Shown here: positions 1-8,221 of the stretch, piece after piece
Layout of the letters: each line of letters opens with the position of its first letter
Position numbering within the stretch: the stretch's first letter is position 1
Assembly (NCBI GenBank): GCA_963817135.1
Contig: CAWFNG010000020.1
Span: 186,001 to 250,000 of the forward strand
Source: VAZQ01 sp963817135
GTDB lineage: Bacteria > Pseudomonadota > Alphaproteobacteria > Rhizobiales > Xanthobacteraceae
Reading direction: 5' to 3'
Length of the DNA stretch: 64,000 bases
Notes under the pieces: model-generated
Told to the model about the DNA's origin: nothing
Seen by the model: only the letters and a program-made list of their open reading frames with translations
Databases searched by the model: none
Made by a program: the position numbers and the translations under genes

Positions 1-1329
1 GGCTCCGCCCGGCAGATATCCCTTGAAGCTGTGGCCGTCGCGCATTCCACCGCAATATTCCTCGATCAGCTCGCGCGCCGTCACGCCAGCGGACGCCAGC
101 ACCACGCCGGGCTTGTTGACGCGGCCGGAGACCGAGAATGTGCGCAATCCTTTGCGCTCGCGACGGCCATGCGAACTGAACCAGCCGGCGCCCTTCTCGA
201 CGATGTCGCGTACCCAATAGAGCGTCTCGACATTCTGCTCGAGGGTGGGACGGCCGAACAACCCGACCTGCGCGACATAAGGCGGACGATGCCGCGGCAA
301 ACCGCGTTTGCCTTCGATCGATTCGATCATGGCGGATTCTTCGCCGCAGATATAGGCGCCCGCGCCGCGGCGCAGATGGATAGGGCTCGCTTTGGCAAGG
401 CCGCGATCGACGACCTTGGCAATCTCGGCGTCGAGCATGAGCCGCAGTTCCGTATATTCGTCGCGGATGTAAAGATAGATCTCCCGCGCCTCGACCACCC
501 AGGCGGCAATCAGCATACCTTCGAGGAAGCGGTGCGGATCGCGTTCAAGATAGTAGCGGTCCTTGAAGGTGCCGGGCTCGCCCTCATCGGCATTGACGGC
601 CATCAGTCGCGGCGCCGGCTCAGCCCGCACCAGTTGCCATTTTCGGCCGGTGGGAAAGCCCGCGCCGCCAAGCCCGCGCAGGCCGGCATCGCTCACCGCC
701 TTGATGAGTTGCTCGCGACTGCGCTCGCCCGATTGGCAGGCCTGCAGCAGCCGATAGCCGCCGGACTGGATGTAGGCCTCGAACGGGTTTTCCGTGGCAT
801 AGGGGTGGACATGCGCGCCCTGCGCCAGCGCAGCAGAAATCGCTTCGCTGGTGGCGCGCATCACCTGCGCATGCCCGATGGCGCACACGGGGGCGCGGTC
901 GCAGGCCCCCATGCAAGGCGCGCGCATGACGCGCACATCAGGACCGAGCCTGTTAGGGAGTTCCCGCAAAAGATGCTCGGCTCCGGCGAGCGCGCAGGAG
1001 AGCGAATCGCAGACTCGGACGGTCACCGCCGGCGGCGCTTGCCCGGGGTCCTTCACCACATCGAAATGGGCATAGAAGGTGGCGACTTCGTATACCTCAG
1101 TGAGTGCCAGCCGCATTTCATGGGCGAGCGCAGCAAGATGCGCGGCAGAAAGATGCCCGTACCTGTCCTGAATGAGATGCAGGTGCTCGATGAGGAGATC
1201 GCGCCGCCGTTCGCGCTCGCCGAGGAGCGCGCGCACTTCGTCGAGCGCCGTGGGGTCGACTTGCCGGCCTTTCGGCGTGCGCGGCGGCCGCCGCCGGCCG
1301 CTCGCCGGTTTGTTTTCAACCAGAGTCAC
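1..1329 (-). CDS. fdsB: NAD-dependent formate dehydrogenase beta subunit (NuoE-NuoF fusion), partial
   Basis: This is the flavin/iron-sulfur subunit that passes electrons from formate oxidation to NAD+. The gene starts at a GTG at 1329 and leaves the window before its stop; 443 codons are visible. The first ~160 residues are a NuoE-like thioredoxin-fold domain with the four 2Fe-2S ligands Cys107, Cys112 (VCDSLSC), Cys139 and Cys143 (PCMGACD). A NuoF-like 51-kDa domain follows, with the FMN/NADH motifs GLGGAGFPTGRKW, NADEGEPGTFKDR and GAYICGEES. Fusion of the two domains in one chain is known from the FDH1 beta subunit of Methylobacterium, whereas complex I keeps nuoE and nuoF separate. It lies 16 bp after fhs in an oxalate/formate operon, which supports formate dehydrogenase rather than complex I or a hydrogenase. 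The catalytic alpha subunit should lie just outside the window. Confidence 0.85.
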   Translation of the reverse strand, partial: MTLVENKPASGRRRPPRTPKGRQVDPTALDEVRALLGERERRRDLLIEHLHLIQDRYGHLSAAHLAALAHEMRLALTEVYEVATFYAHFDVVKDPGQAPPAVTVRVCDSLSCALAGAEHLLRELPNRLGPDVRVMRAPCMGACDRAPVCAIGHAQVMRATSEAISAALAQGAHVHPYATENPFEAYIQSGGYRLLQACQSGERSREQLIKAVSDAGLRGLGGAGFPTGRKWQLVRAEPAPRLMAVNADEGEPGTFKDRYYLERDPHRFLEGMLIAAWVVEAREIYLYIRDEYTELRLMLDAEIAKVVDRGLAKASPIHLRRGAGAYICGEESAMIESIEGKRGLPRHRPPYVAQVGLFGRPTLEQNVETLYWVRDIVEKGAGWFSSHGRRERKGLRTFSVSGRVNKPGVVLASAGVTARELIEEYCGGMRDGHSFKGYLPGGA

Positions 1330-1345
1330 AGGGCATCCATCAACA

Positions 1346-3079
1346 TCAGAACAATCCGACGATACGGCCGTCGGCGCCGAGATCGATCGAGTTCGCCGCC
1401 GGCACCCTCGGCAAGCCGGGCATGGTCATGATCTCCCCGCAGACCGCCACCACGAACTCGGCTCCGGCAGAGAGCCGCACCTCGCGCACCGGGATCACAT
1501 GATCGGACGGCGCGCCCTTGCTGTCGGGATTGGTCGTAAAGCTGTACTGCGTCTTGGCAATGCACACCGGCAGCTTGCCGTAACCCATCTGCTCGAATTG
1601 GGCGAGCTGGTCGCGCACCGGCTTGTCGGCTGCAATATCCTTGGCGCGGTAGATTTCCCTGGCGATGGTGCGGATCTTCTCGATAAGCGGCATGTCGTCG
1701 GGATATAGCAGCTTGAGCTTGCTTTTGCCGCTGTCAGCGACCTTCACCACCGCGCGCGCGACATCGGCTGCACCCTTGCTGCCTTGCGCCCAATGATCGG
1801 CCATCAGTGCCTCGACGCCAAGCTTGGCGCAGGCGCTTTTGACCATCGCCATCTCGGCGTCGGTATCTGCGCTGAACCGGTTGATGGAGACGACCGGCAC
1901 GATCCCGAATTTCTGCACGTTCTCGATGTGACGGGCGAGGTTAGCCATGCCGGCTTCGAGCGCTTGCAAATTCTCGCTCTTGAGGTCCTCTTTTTTCACG
2001 CCGCCATGCATTTTCAATGCCCGGATGGTGGCCACCAGAACGGCACAATGCGGCGCCAACCCGGTCTTGCGGCACTTGATGTCGAGGAATTTCTCGCCGC
2101 CGAGATCAGCGCCGAAACCGCATTCGGTGACGACGTAATCGGCAAGCTTGAGCGCCGTCGTCGTCGCCAGCACCGAGTTGCAGCCGTGCGCAATATTGGC
2201 AAACGGCCCGCCATGGATGAACGCGAGTGTGCCCTCGAGCGTCTGCACCAGGTTGGGAGAGAGCGCATCCTTGAGCAACGCCGCCATCGGGCCATGCGCT
2301 TTGAGTTCGCCTGCGCGCACCGGCTTGCGGTCGCGGGTGTAGCCAACGACGATATTTGCCAGTCGCCTTTTCAAGTCGACAAGGTCGGTGGCAAGACAGA
2401 AAATCGCCATCACCTCGGAGGCGACGGTGATATCGAAGCCGTCTTCACGTGGGAAACCGTTAGCCACTCCACCCAGCGAGGAGACAATTGATCGCAATGA
2501 TCGCTCATTCATGTCGATAGCGCGTCGCCAAGTGACCCGCCGCGCGTCGATGCCAAGCGCATTACCCCAATAGATGTGATTATCGATCAACGCCGCCAGC
2601 AAGTTATTCGCCGTGCCGATCGCATGGATGTCACCCGTGAAATGCAGGTTGATGTCCTCCATCGGCACGACCTGAGCGTAGCCGCCGCCGGCGGCGCCGC
2701 CCTTCACGCCGAAGCAAGGCCCCAAACTCGGCTCGCGAATGCACAGCATCGCTTTCTTGCCAATGTGATTGAGCGCGTCGGTGAGACCAACCGTGGTCGT
2801 GGTCTTGCCCTCGCCCGCCGGCGTCGGCGTAATGGCGGATACAAGAATGAGTTTTCCGTTCGGCCGCTCGCTGAGCGACTTGATGAAATCCATCGACACC
2901 TTGGCCTTGTAGTGGCCATACGGATCGAGGTTCTCCGGCGCGATACCGAGCTTTTCGCGCGCAAGCTCGAGGATCGGCCGCATCTTTGCGGCTTGGGCGA
3001 TTTCGATGTCCGACTTGGGATTCGTGTGTTGCGAAGCGGCAATCGGCGCTTTGGTAGTGGCGGCGGATGTTGGATTCAT
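1346..3079 (-). CDS. fhs: Formate--tetrahydrofolate ligase
   Basis: ATP-dependent ligation of formate to tetrahydrofolate, giving 10-formyl-THF in the cytoplasm. The 577-residue protein is full length for the family (about 555-580). It carries the P-loop TPAGEGKTTTT near residue 90, the REPSLGPCFGVKGGAAGGG segment and the GDIHAIG motif. The N-terminal ~25 residues are Ala/Thr-rich and look like a poorly conserved leader. The start ATG overlaps the stop of the upstream formyltransferase gene (ATGA), so translational coupling is likely, and the formate dehydrogenase subunit follows 16 bp later. In this cluster the enzyme takes formate from formyl-CoA turnover into one-carbon metabolism, for example the serine cycle used by oxalotrophic methylotrophs. 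That physiological role is inferred; the enzyme identity is clear. Confidence 0.95.
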   Translation of the reverse strand: MNPTSAATTKAPIAASQHTNPKSDIEIAQAAKMRPILELAREKLGIAPENLDPYGHYKAKVSMDFIKSLSERPNGKLILVSAITPTPAGEGKTTTTVGLTDALNHIGKKAMLCIREPSLGPCFGVKGGAAGGGYAQVVPMEDINLHFTGDIHAIGTANNLLAALIDNHIYWGNALGIDARRVTWRRAIDMNERSLRSIVSSLGGVANGFPREDGFDITVASEVMAIFCLATDLVDLKRRLANIVVGYTRDRKPVRAGELKAHGPMAALLKDALSPNLVQTLEGTLAFIHGGPFANIAHGCNSVLATTTALKLADYVVTECGFGADLGGEKFLDIKCRKTGLAPHCAVLVATIRALKMHGGVKKEDLKSENLQALEAGMANLARHIENVQKFGIVPVVSINRFSADTDAEMAMVKSACAKLGVEALMADHWAQGSKGAADVARAVVKVADSGKSKLKLLYPDDMPLIEKIRTIAREIYRAKDIAADKPVRDQLAQFEQMGYGKLPVCIAKTQYSFTTNPDSKGAPSDHVIPVREVRLSAGAEFVVAVCGEIMTMPGLPRVPAANSIDLGADGRIVGLF

Positions 3080-4005
3080 GAGAGCCTCGTGCCGGGATTA
3101 AGCTTTACACTGCCGGCGAACTCGCCGGCCGCGGTTTTGGGGCCATCGGAGGGTTGCACACGCAGCACCTTGATGCGGCCGTCGGCGCACACGACCGTAA
3201 AGCCGTCGGCAGCCACTTCGACCACTTCGCCCATTTTACCGCCGATGCCCTTGGGATCTTTCGCCGGAAGCGGCTTGCCCTCGAACACCCTGAGGGTCTT
3301 TCCGTTCAAGGTGGTCCAGGCGGCCGGCGCCGGATTGCATCCGCGGATCAGGCGATCGATTTGCAGCCACGGCTTGCCCCAATCAATGCGCGCATTGTCG
3401 GGGCCGCAGCGCCCTTCATAGGTCGCCTTCGCCGCATCCTGCTTCAGGCGCGGCGCCTTGCCAGCTTTGACGAGATCGACTGCTTCGAGCATGGCGTCGA
3501 CGCCCATGGGGAAAAGGCGGTCGAAATAAACGCTGCCGAGGCTGTCGGTCGGCCCGATATGGGTTTTTTTCTGCAGCAGCACATCGCCGGTATCGAGACC
3601 GTTGTCGGGCCAGAAAATCGAGAGGCCGGTTTCGCTCTCGCCCTGGATAATCGGCCAATTGATGGCGCTCGGGCCACGGTATTTCGGCAGCAGCGATGGA
3701 TGATACTGAATGGAGCCATTCGTCGGAACATTGAGAAATTCCTCCGGCACGAACAGCGTAACGAAAGCCATGACCTGGAGATCAGGCTTGAGGGCGCGAA
3801 ACGCTTCCCAGACTTCCGGCTTGCGGTAGGAGGCCGGCTGATAGACCGGAAGCTTGGCGGCCAGCGCCGACTCTTTGAGCGGATCGGCCTTGGCGCCCTC
3901 CTTCTCCGGGGCCACATAGGCAGCGATGACGTTCTCGCCGCGTTTGATCAGCGCCTCCAGCACCGCCTTGCCGAACGCCTGCTGACCATGAACCACAATA
4001 CGCAT
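3076..4005 (-). CDS. Stand-alone 10-formyl-THF hydrolase / formyltransferase-fold protein (ALDH1L1 N-domain-like)
   Basis: A 309-residue formyltransferase-fold protein. From memory of the family, it resembles the N-terminal hydrolase domain of eukaryotic 10-formyl-THF dehydrogenase (ALDH1L1) more than Met-tRNA formyltransferase: GSIQYHPSLLPKYRG, SAINW, SIFWPDNGLDTGDVLLQK and KAPRL...ATYEG all have close counterparts there. The catalytic pair is visible as His102 (YHPSLLP) and Asp138 (GLDTGD), 36 residues apart as expected. The Asn that precedes the His in Met-tRNA formyltransferases is replaced here (Gln100). The C-terminal part is an OB-like barrel as in Fmt. There is no aldehyde dehydrogenase domain. 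The start has a GGAGA ribosome site 8 nt upstream, and the stop overlaps the fhs start. It may hydrolyse or form 10-formyl-THF, or move a formyl group between carriers; the substrate cannot be read from sequence. Confidence 0.75.
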   Translation of the reverse strand: MRIVVHGQQAFGKAVLEALIKRGENVIAAYVAPEKEGAKADPLKESALAAKLPVYQPASYRKPEVWEAFRALKPDLQVMAFVTLFVPEEFLNVPTNGSIQYHPSLLPKYRGPSAINWPIIQGESETGLSIFWPDNGLDTGDVLLQKKTHIGPTDSLGSVYFDRLFPMGVDAMLEAVDLVKAGKAPRLKQDAAKATYEGRCGPDNARIDWGKPWLQIDRLIRGCNPAPAAWTTLNGKTLRVFEGKPLPAKDPKGIGGKMGEVVEVAADGFTVVCADGRIKVLRVQPSDGPKTAAGEFAGSVKLNPGTRLS

Positions 4006-4038
4006 TTAGTCTGCTCTCCATCGTGTCCCGGGTGCACA

Positions 4039-4114
4039 CTAGTGGTCCGATTCCGAAGTTCGCCAGTACTCGCGGCACGTTCAGGTACGAACTTCGGAAT
4101 CTAAGGACCACTAG
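4039..4114. repeat. Long imperfect palindrome A with CTAG ends
   Basis: A 76-bp inverted repeat in the frc-formyltransferase gap. The outer arms are CTAGTGGTCC (4039-4048) and its complement GGACCACTAG (4105-4114). The inner arms are GATTCCGAAGTTCG (4049-4062) and CGAACTTCGGAATC (4088-4101). Pairing is perfect apart from a 3-nt TAA bulge on the right arm; the loop is about 25 nt. In the polycistronic transcript it would form a strong hairpin. Confidence 0.85.
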
Positions 4115-4131
4115 CAACTAACTCTATGAGT

Positions 4132-4209
4132 CTAGTGCGGTTTTGAATTTGAAGTTCCTAAACGAGCTTGCGGCCAGTAATGATAGGAACTTCAAATTCA
4201 CCGCACTAG
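4132..4209. repeat. Long imperfect palindrome B with CTAG ends, same architecture as A
   Basis: A 78-bp inverted repeat 17 bp after palindrome A. The outer arms are CTAGTGCGG (4132-4140) and CCGCACTAG (4201-4209). The inner arms are TGAATTTGAAGTTCCTA (4144-4160) and its complement (4184-4200). Pairing is perfect apart from a 3-nt TTT bulge, this time on the left arm. Like A it starts and ends with CTAG and carries GAAGTTC/GAACTTC in the inner stem, so the two look like diverged members of one element family. It ends 3 bp before the frc stop codon. Confidence 0.85.
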
Positions 4210-4212
4210 TTA

Positions 4213-5637
4213 TCAGGCGGCCTCGGCGCGCGCGCCTTTCTCCGGCGCGGTGATCGCACCGGAAGCTTTGATCTCCGCAATCTCCTGATCGCTGTAGCCA
4301 AGCTCCTGACGCAGGATTTCGTCGGTGTGCTCGCCCAGCAGCGGCGAACGCCTCACCTCGGTGATGGAATCGGACATTTTGACCGGGTTGCCGACGGTGA
4401 GATACTTGCCGCGAGTGGGGTGATCGACTTCGACAACGGTACCGCTCTGGCGCAGCGAAGGCTCCTCAGCGATCTCTTTCATGGACAGAATTGGCCCCAC
4501 TGGAATATCGAGCCCATTGCAGATTTCCATGACTTCGAACTTGGTCTTGGTCATGGTCCACTGCTCTATGGTGTTGAAGATGTGCCGCAGCCGCGGCAAC
4601 CGGGCAGGCGGCATGGCATAGTCCGCGTCCGTCTTCCACTCCGGTTTGCCGATGAGGTCGCAGATCGCGCCCCATACCGGCGCCTGAGTGATGAAATAGA
4701 TGTAGGCGTCGGGATCGGTTTCCCAGCCTTTGCATTTGAGAATCCAGCCGGGCTGGCCGCCGCCGGAATCATTGCCGGCGCGCGGCACCGCTTTTCCGAA
4801 CGGGATTCCCTCGCCGTACTGGCTGTATTCGGTGAGCGGCCCGTGCGCCAAACGCTGCTGATCGCGCAGCTTGACACGCGCAAGATTGAGAACGCCGTCC
4901 TGCATGGCGCAAAGGATGCGCTGGCCGCGGCCGGTGCGAATGCGCTGATAGAGCGCGCAAACGATCCCCCACGCAAGATGAAGCCCCGTCCCCGAGTCGC
5001 CGATTTGCGCGCCGGTCACGAGCGGCGGACCGTCACGCAATCCGGTCGTCGAGGCTGATCCTCCGGCGCACTGGGCGACGTTCTCGTAGACCTTGCAGTC
5101 CTCGTAGGGGCCGGGGCCGAAACCTTTTACGGAAGCGACGATCATGCGCGGATTGGTCTTGTGAATGTAGTCCCAAGTGAGCCCCATGCGATCGAGGGCG
5201 CCGGGGGCAAAGTTCTCCACCAGGACGTCGCAGTGCTTGATCAGCCGCTCCAGGATCTCTTTGCCTTTGGGATGCTTGGAATCGATGGTGATCGACCGCT
5301 TGTTGCCGTTGAGCATCGTGAAATACAGGCTGTCGGCGCCTTTCACGTCGCGCAATTGTCCGCGCGTGATATCGCCGACACCGGGCCGTTCGACCTTGAT
5401 GCAGTCCGCGCCCATATAGCCGAGCAGCTGCGTGCAGGTCGGCCCCGACTGCACATGCGTGAAGTCGAGGATTTTGACGCCATCGAGTGCCTTGCCGGCC
5501 TCCCCCCACGGTTTGGTCGACGGTTTCGGCAGGCCATTGCGGATCTTAGCGGCAGGCTTCTTTGACTTCAGTTTCACGACTTTCTTCAATGCAGTCTTCG
5601 ATTTGGCCTTCGCCTTTTTGGCTTTCTTCTTTGTCAT
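4213..5637 (-). CDS. frc: Formyl-CoA transferase (class III CoA-transferase) with Lys-rich N-terminal extension
   Basis: Transfers CoA from formyl-CoA to oxalate, releasing formate and giving oxalyl-CoA for the decarboxylase encoded upstream. The chosen ATG at 5637 is preceded by AGAGGGGACG; the protein has 474 residues against about 428 for characterised Frc. The catalytic Asp is Asp214 in GAQIGDSGTGLHL; it corresponds to Asp169 of the Oxalobacter enzyme, consistent with the ~45-residue extension. The mobile glycine loop reads SGGGQPGW. The extra N-terminus is extremely basic: about 15 lysines in the first 31 residues, before the conserved fold begins near LDGVKILDFTHV. The gene follows oxc by 17 bp. 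The extension could be a tail added to the normal fold or a start-site artefact if an internal start is used. Confidence 0.93.
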   Translation of the reverse strand: MTKKKAKKAKAKSKTALKKVVKLKSKKPAAKIRNGLPKPSTKPWGEAGKALDGVKILDFTHVQSGPTCTQLLGYMGADCIKVERPGVGDITRGQLRDVKGADSLYFTMLNGNKRSITIDSKHPKGKEILERLIKHCDVLVENFAPGALDRMGLTWDYIHKTNPRMIVASVKGFGPGPYEDCKVYENVAQCAGGSASTTGLRDGPPLVTGAQIGDSGTGLHLAWGIVCALYQRIRTGRGQRILCAMQDGVLNLARVKLRDQQRLAHGPLTEYSQYGEGIPFGKAVPRAGNDSGGGQPGWILKCKGWETDPDAYIYFITQAPVWGAICDLIGKPEWKTDADYAMPPARLPRLRHIFNTIEQWTMTKTKFEVMEICNGLDIPVGPILSMKEIAEEPSLRQSGTVVEVDHPTRGKYLTVGNPVKMSDSITEVRRSPLLGEHTDEILRQELGYSDQEIAEIKASGAITAPEKGARAEAA

Positions 5638-5654
5638 GTTTCGTCCCCTCTGCT

Positions 5655-7403
5655 TCATTTCTTGCGGACCACGCTTTGCGGGTTGAGCTTGCCGATGCGG
5701 CCGCTCTCGGTGCCGGCGGCCGGGTCGATCACCGCGTTGATGAGCGTCGGTTTGCCGGAATCCATGGCCTTGTTCACGGCGCGGCTGAGCTCGTCGGGCG
5801 TCGTCACTTGGGCACCAATGCCGCCGAACGCCTCCATTATCTTGTCGTAGCGCGCGTCTTTGACGAAGGCGGTGGTCGCAGGGTCCGAACCGCCGCTCGG
5901 ATTGACGTCGGTTCCGCGATAGATGCCGTTGTTGTTGAAGACGACGATGCAAACCGGCAGCCTGTAGCGACAGATCGTTTCGACTTCCATGCCGCAGAAA
6001 CCAAAGGCGCTGTCGCCTTCGATGGCGAGCACGGGTTTACCCGTCTCCACGGCGGCCGCGATGGCAAAGCCCGTCCCGATGCCCATGATGCCCCAGGTGC
6101 CGACGTCCAGGCGCTTGCGCGGTTGATACATGTCGATGACTCCGCGCGCGAGATCGAGCGTGTTGGCCCCTTCGTTGACCAGCATGGCATCCGGCCGCTC
6201 TTTGATGATGGTGCGCAGCGCGCCGAGCGCGCTGTGGAAATCCATCGGCGCCGTATTCTTCATCAGTCTCGGCGCCATCTTGGCAATGTTCTCTTCCTTT
6301 TTCGCATTGACGGCGTTGATCCAATCAGCCGGTGGGGATGGCCACTTGCCGTCAATGCCGGCGAGAAGAGCCGACACGCAGGAACCGATGTCGCCGACCA
6401 GTGGAGCGGCGATCTCGACATTGCTGTCCATCTCCTTGGGCTCGATGTCGATCTGAATGAACTTCTTCGAATGCGGTTCACCCCAGGCCTTGCCTTTGCC
6501 ATGCGAGAGAAGCCAATTCAGGCGGGCGCCAATCAGCATGACGACGTCGGCATCTTTCAGGACCGTGGAGCGCGCGGCACCCGCGGACTGCGGATGCGTG
6601 TCAGGTAAGAGCCCCTTGGCCATGCTCATCGCCAGGAAAGGAATGCCGCTCTTCTCGATCAGGGCGCGGATCGCGTCGTCGGTCTGCGCATAGGCGGCGC
6701 CTTTGCCGAGGATGATCAGGGGGCGCCTGGCACCTTTGAGGACATCGAGCGCACGCTTGACCGCAGCCGGGCCGGGAAGCTGGGCGGGCGCCGGGTCGAT
6801 GACTTTGACGAGCGACCTCCCTCCGGCTTGTGCGTCCATCACCTGCGAGAAAAGTTTGGCCGGCAGATCGAGATAGACGCCGCCCGGCCGGCCGGAGACA
6901 GCCGCGCGGATCGCACGCGCAACGCCGATGCCGATGTCTGCGGCATGCAGCACGCGAAAGGCCGCCTTGCAGAGAGGCTTGGCGACAGCCAACTGGTCCA
7001 TCTCTTCGTAATCGCCCTGCTGCAGGTCGACGATCTCGCGTTCGGACGAACCGCTGATCAGGATCATCGGAAAGCAGTTTGTCGTGGCATTGGCCAGCGC
7101 GGTGAGGCCGTTAAGAAAGCCGGGAGCCGATACCGTCAGGCAGATGCCGGGCTTTTTCGTCAGGAAGCCGGCGATTGCAGCCGCATTGCCGGCGTTCTGC
7201 TCGTGGCGGAACGAGATGACGCGCATGCCTGCCGCCTGCGCCATACGGCCCAAATCCGTGATCGGGATCCCCGGCACGCCGTAGATCGTATTGATGCCGT
7301 TGAGCTTGAGCGCATCGATGACGAGGTGAAAGCCATCCGTCAGCTCCTGCTGCGCTTCCGCGGGCGGCATCGCGGGCTTTGGCTTGGTTGCTGCATCGGC
7401 CAT
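5655..7403 (-). CDS. oxc: Oxalyl-CoA decarboxylase
   Basis: A thiamine-diphosphate enzyme that decarboxylates oxalyl-CoA to formyl-CoA and CO2. Its 582 residues fit the family (about 565-585). The three-domain ThDP fold is visible: the N-terminal PYR domain with the activating Glu in FRHEQNAGNAAAI; a middle domain with LINE-type contacts such as IGARLNWLLSHGKG; and the C-terminal PP domain with GDSAFGF (near residue 462) through VVFNNNG, the Mg/ThDP motif. The start ATG is preceded by GGGAGAG. It stands between gntR (63 bp upstream) and frc (17 bp downstream), the standard oxc-frc pairing of oxalotrophs. Other ThDP enzymes such as acetolactate synthase are excluded by the frc neighbour and the oxalyl-CoA-type motifs. 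Confidence 0.95.
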   Translation of the reverse strand: MADAATKPKPAMPPAEAQQELTDGFHLVIDALKLNGINTIYGVPGIPITDLGRMAQAAGMRVISFRHEQNAGNAAAIAGFLTKKPGICLTVSAPGFLNGLTALANATTNCFPMILISGSSEREIVDLQQGDYEEMDQLAVAKPLCKAAFRVLHAADIGIGVARAIRAAVSGRPGGVYLDLPAKLFSQVMDAQAGGRSLVKVIDPAPAQLPGPAAVKRALDVLKGARRPLIILGKGAAYAQTDDAIRALIEKSGIPFLAMSMAKGLLPDTHPQSAGAARSTVLKDADVVMLIGARLNWLLSHGKGKAWGEPHSKKFIQIDIEPKEMDSNVEIAAPLVGDIGSCVSALLAGIDGKWPSPPADWINAVNAKKEENIAKMAPRLMKNTAPMDFHSALGALRTIIKERPDAMLVNEGANTLDLARGVIDMYQPRKRLDVGTWGIMGIGTGFAIAAAVETGKPVLAIEGDSAFGFCGMEVETICRYRLPVCIVVFNNNGIYRGTDVNPSGGSDPATTAFVKDARYDKIMEAFGGIGAQVTTPDELSRAVNKAMDSGKPTLINAVIDPAAGTESGRIGKLNPQSVVRKK

Positions 7404-7466
7404 TGTACTCTCCCGTAATCTTCCTAGGCCGCGCGTGTTGCTCTGCGCACGGCGTCGTTCATTCGA

Positions 7467-8219
7467 TCAGTCAAGATAGTCGGCGTATTTCGCCACGTGC
7501 TCGGCGAGTCCGAGTGCGTGGTCACGCACAAGCGTCTCCGCCCGCATGGTGTTGCGGGCTTCGAGCGCCTCGATGATATGCATGTGGTCGCGGATCGACC
7601 GATCGGCACGGTCCTGCTCGCTGATGGTCTTGCGGCGGATCATGCGCATATGGGTGAACAGATTTTCAGCGAGCGATATCAGCACGCCATTGCCGCTCAT
7701 GCGAATGATGGTCTGATGGAATTCGATGTTGACCTCGGAATACTCGTCGAGCCTCGCATGCAGCTCGCCGTTCTCGAATTTGGTGAACATCGCGCGCAGG
7801 GGCGCAATCTCGGCGGTCTCGACATTCTGTGTAATGAGGCGCGCCGCCATGCTTTCGAGAGCGGCCCAGACAGTGATCATCTCGACCACTTCCCGCTTGG
7901 TCTTGCGCACGACGTAGCTTCCGCGACGCGGGACGGCGCGGACAAACCCTTCCCGCTCGAGCTGTGCCATGGCCTCGCGCACCGGGGTACGGCTGATGCC
8001 GAAGTCGATCGCCAGTTTTCGTTCGTCGAGGCGGATTTCGCTCGGAGAGCTGTAGATATCCATGGCAGCGATCGCATCCTTGAGCGCGGCGTAGGCGCGG
8101 CTCTTGAAGCTTTCGAGCGTTGCGATCGGCTCAACCCGCGGAGGCAGCACAGGTTTCGACGCCTGAAATGGGGCCTCTTCCGGCGCGGGACGGCGGGCTG
8201 TACGGCTGGCACTGCTCAT
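7467..8219 (-). CDS. GntR-family transcriptional regulator, FCD (FadR) subfamily
   Basis: Probable ligand-responsive regulator of the oxalate cluster. It has an N-terminal winged helix (about residues 40-110, with RLDERKLAIDFGISRTPVREAM and a wing ending RRGSYVV) and a C-terminal all-helical FCD domain with metal-type acidic/His residues (NIEFHQTII, DHMHIIEAL, DHALGLAEH). The ATG at 8219 gives 250 residues; a TTG at 8246 in the same frame would add nine and run through the palindrome at 8222-8240. That palindrome abuts the start, so autoregulation is likely. The gene lies between oxlT and oxc in the same orientation. The effector, for example oxalate, oxalyl-CoA or formyl-CoA, is not evident from sequence. 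Confidence 0.88.
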   Translation of the reverse strand: MSSASRTARRPAPEEAPFQASKPVLPPRVEPIATLESFKSRAYAALKDAIAAMDIYSSPSEIRLDERKLAIDFGISRTPVREAMAQLEREGFVRAVPRRGSYVVRKTKREVVEMITVWAALESMAARLITQNVETAEIAPLRAMFTKFENGELHARLDEYSEVNIEFHQTIIRMSGNGVLISLAENLFTHMRMIRRKTISEQDRADRSIRDHMHIIEALEARNTMRAETLVRDHALGLAEHVAKYADYLD

Positions 8220-8221
8220 TG

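Noticed and set aside
31..1431. Long plus-strand open frame opposite the formate dehydrogenase gene
   Set aside because: It is an antisense shadow in high-GC DNA; the minus frame shows NuoE/NuoF motifs and continuous domain structure.
5638..5952. Upstream extension of the frc frame to 5952
   Set aside because: It would overlap the 3' end of oxc in another frame and lacks homology; a good ribosome site supports the ATG at 5637.
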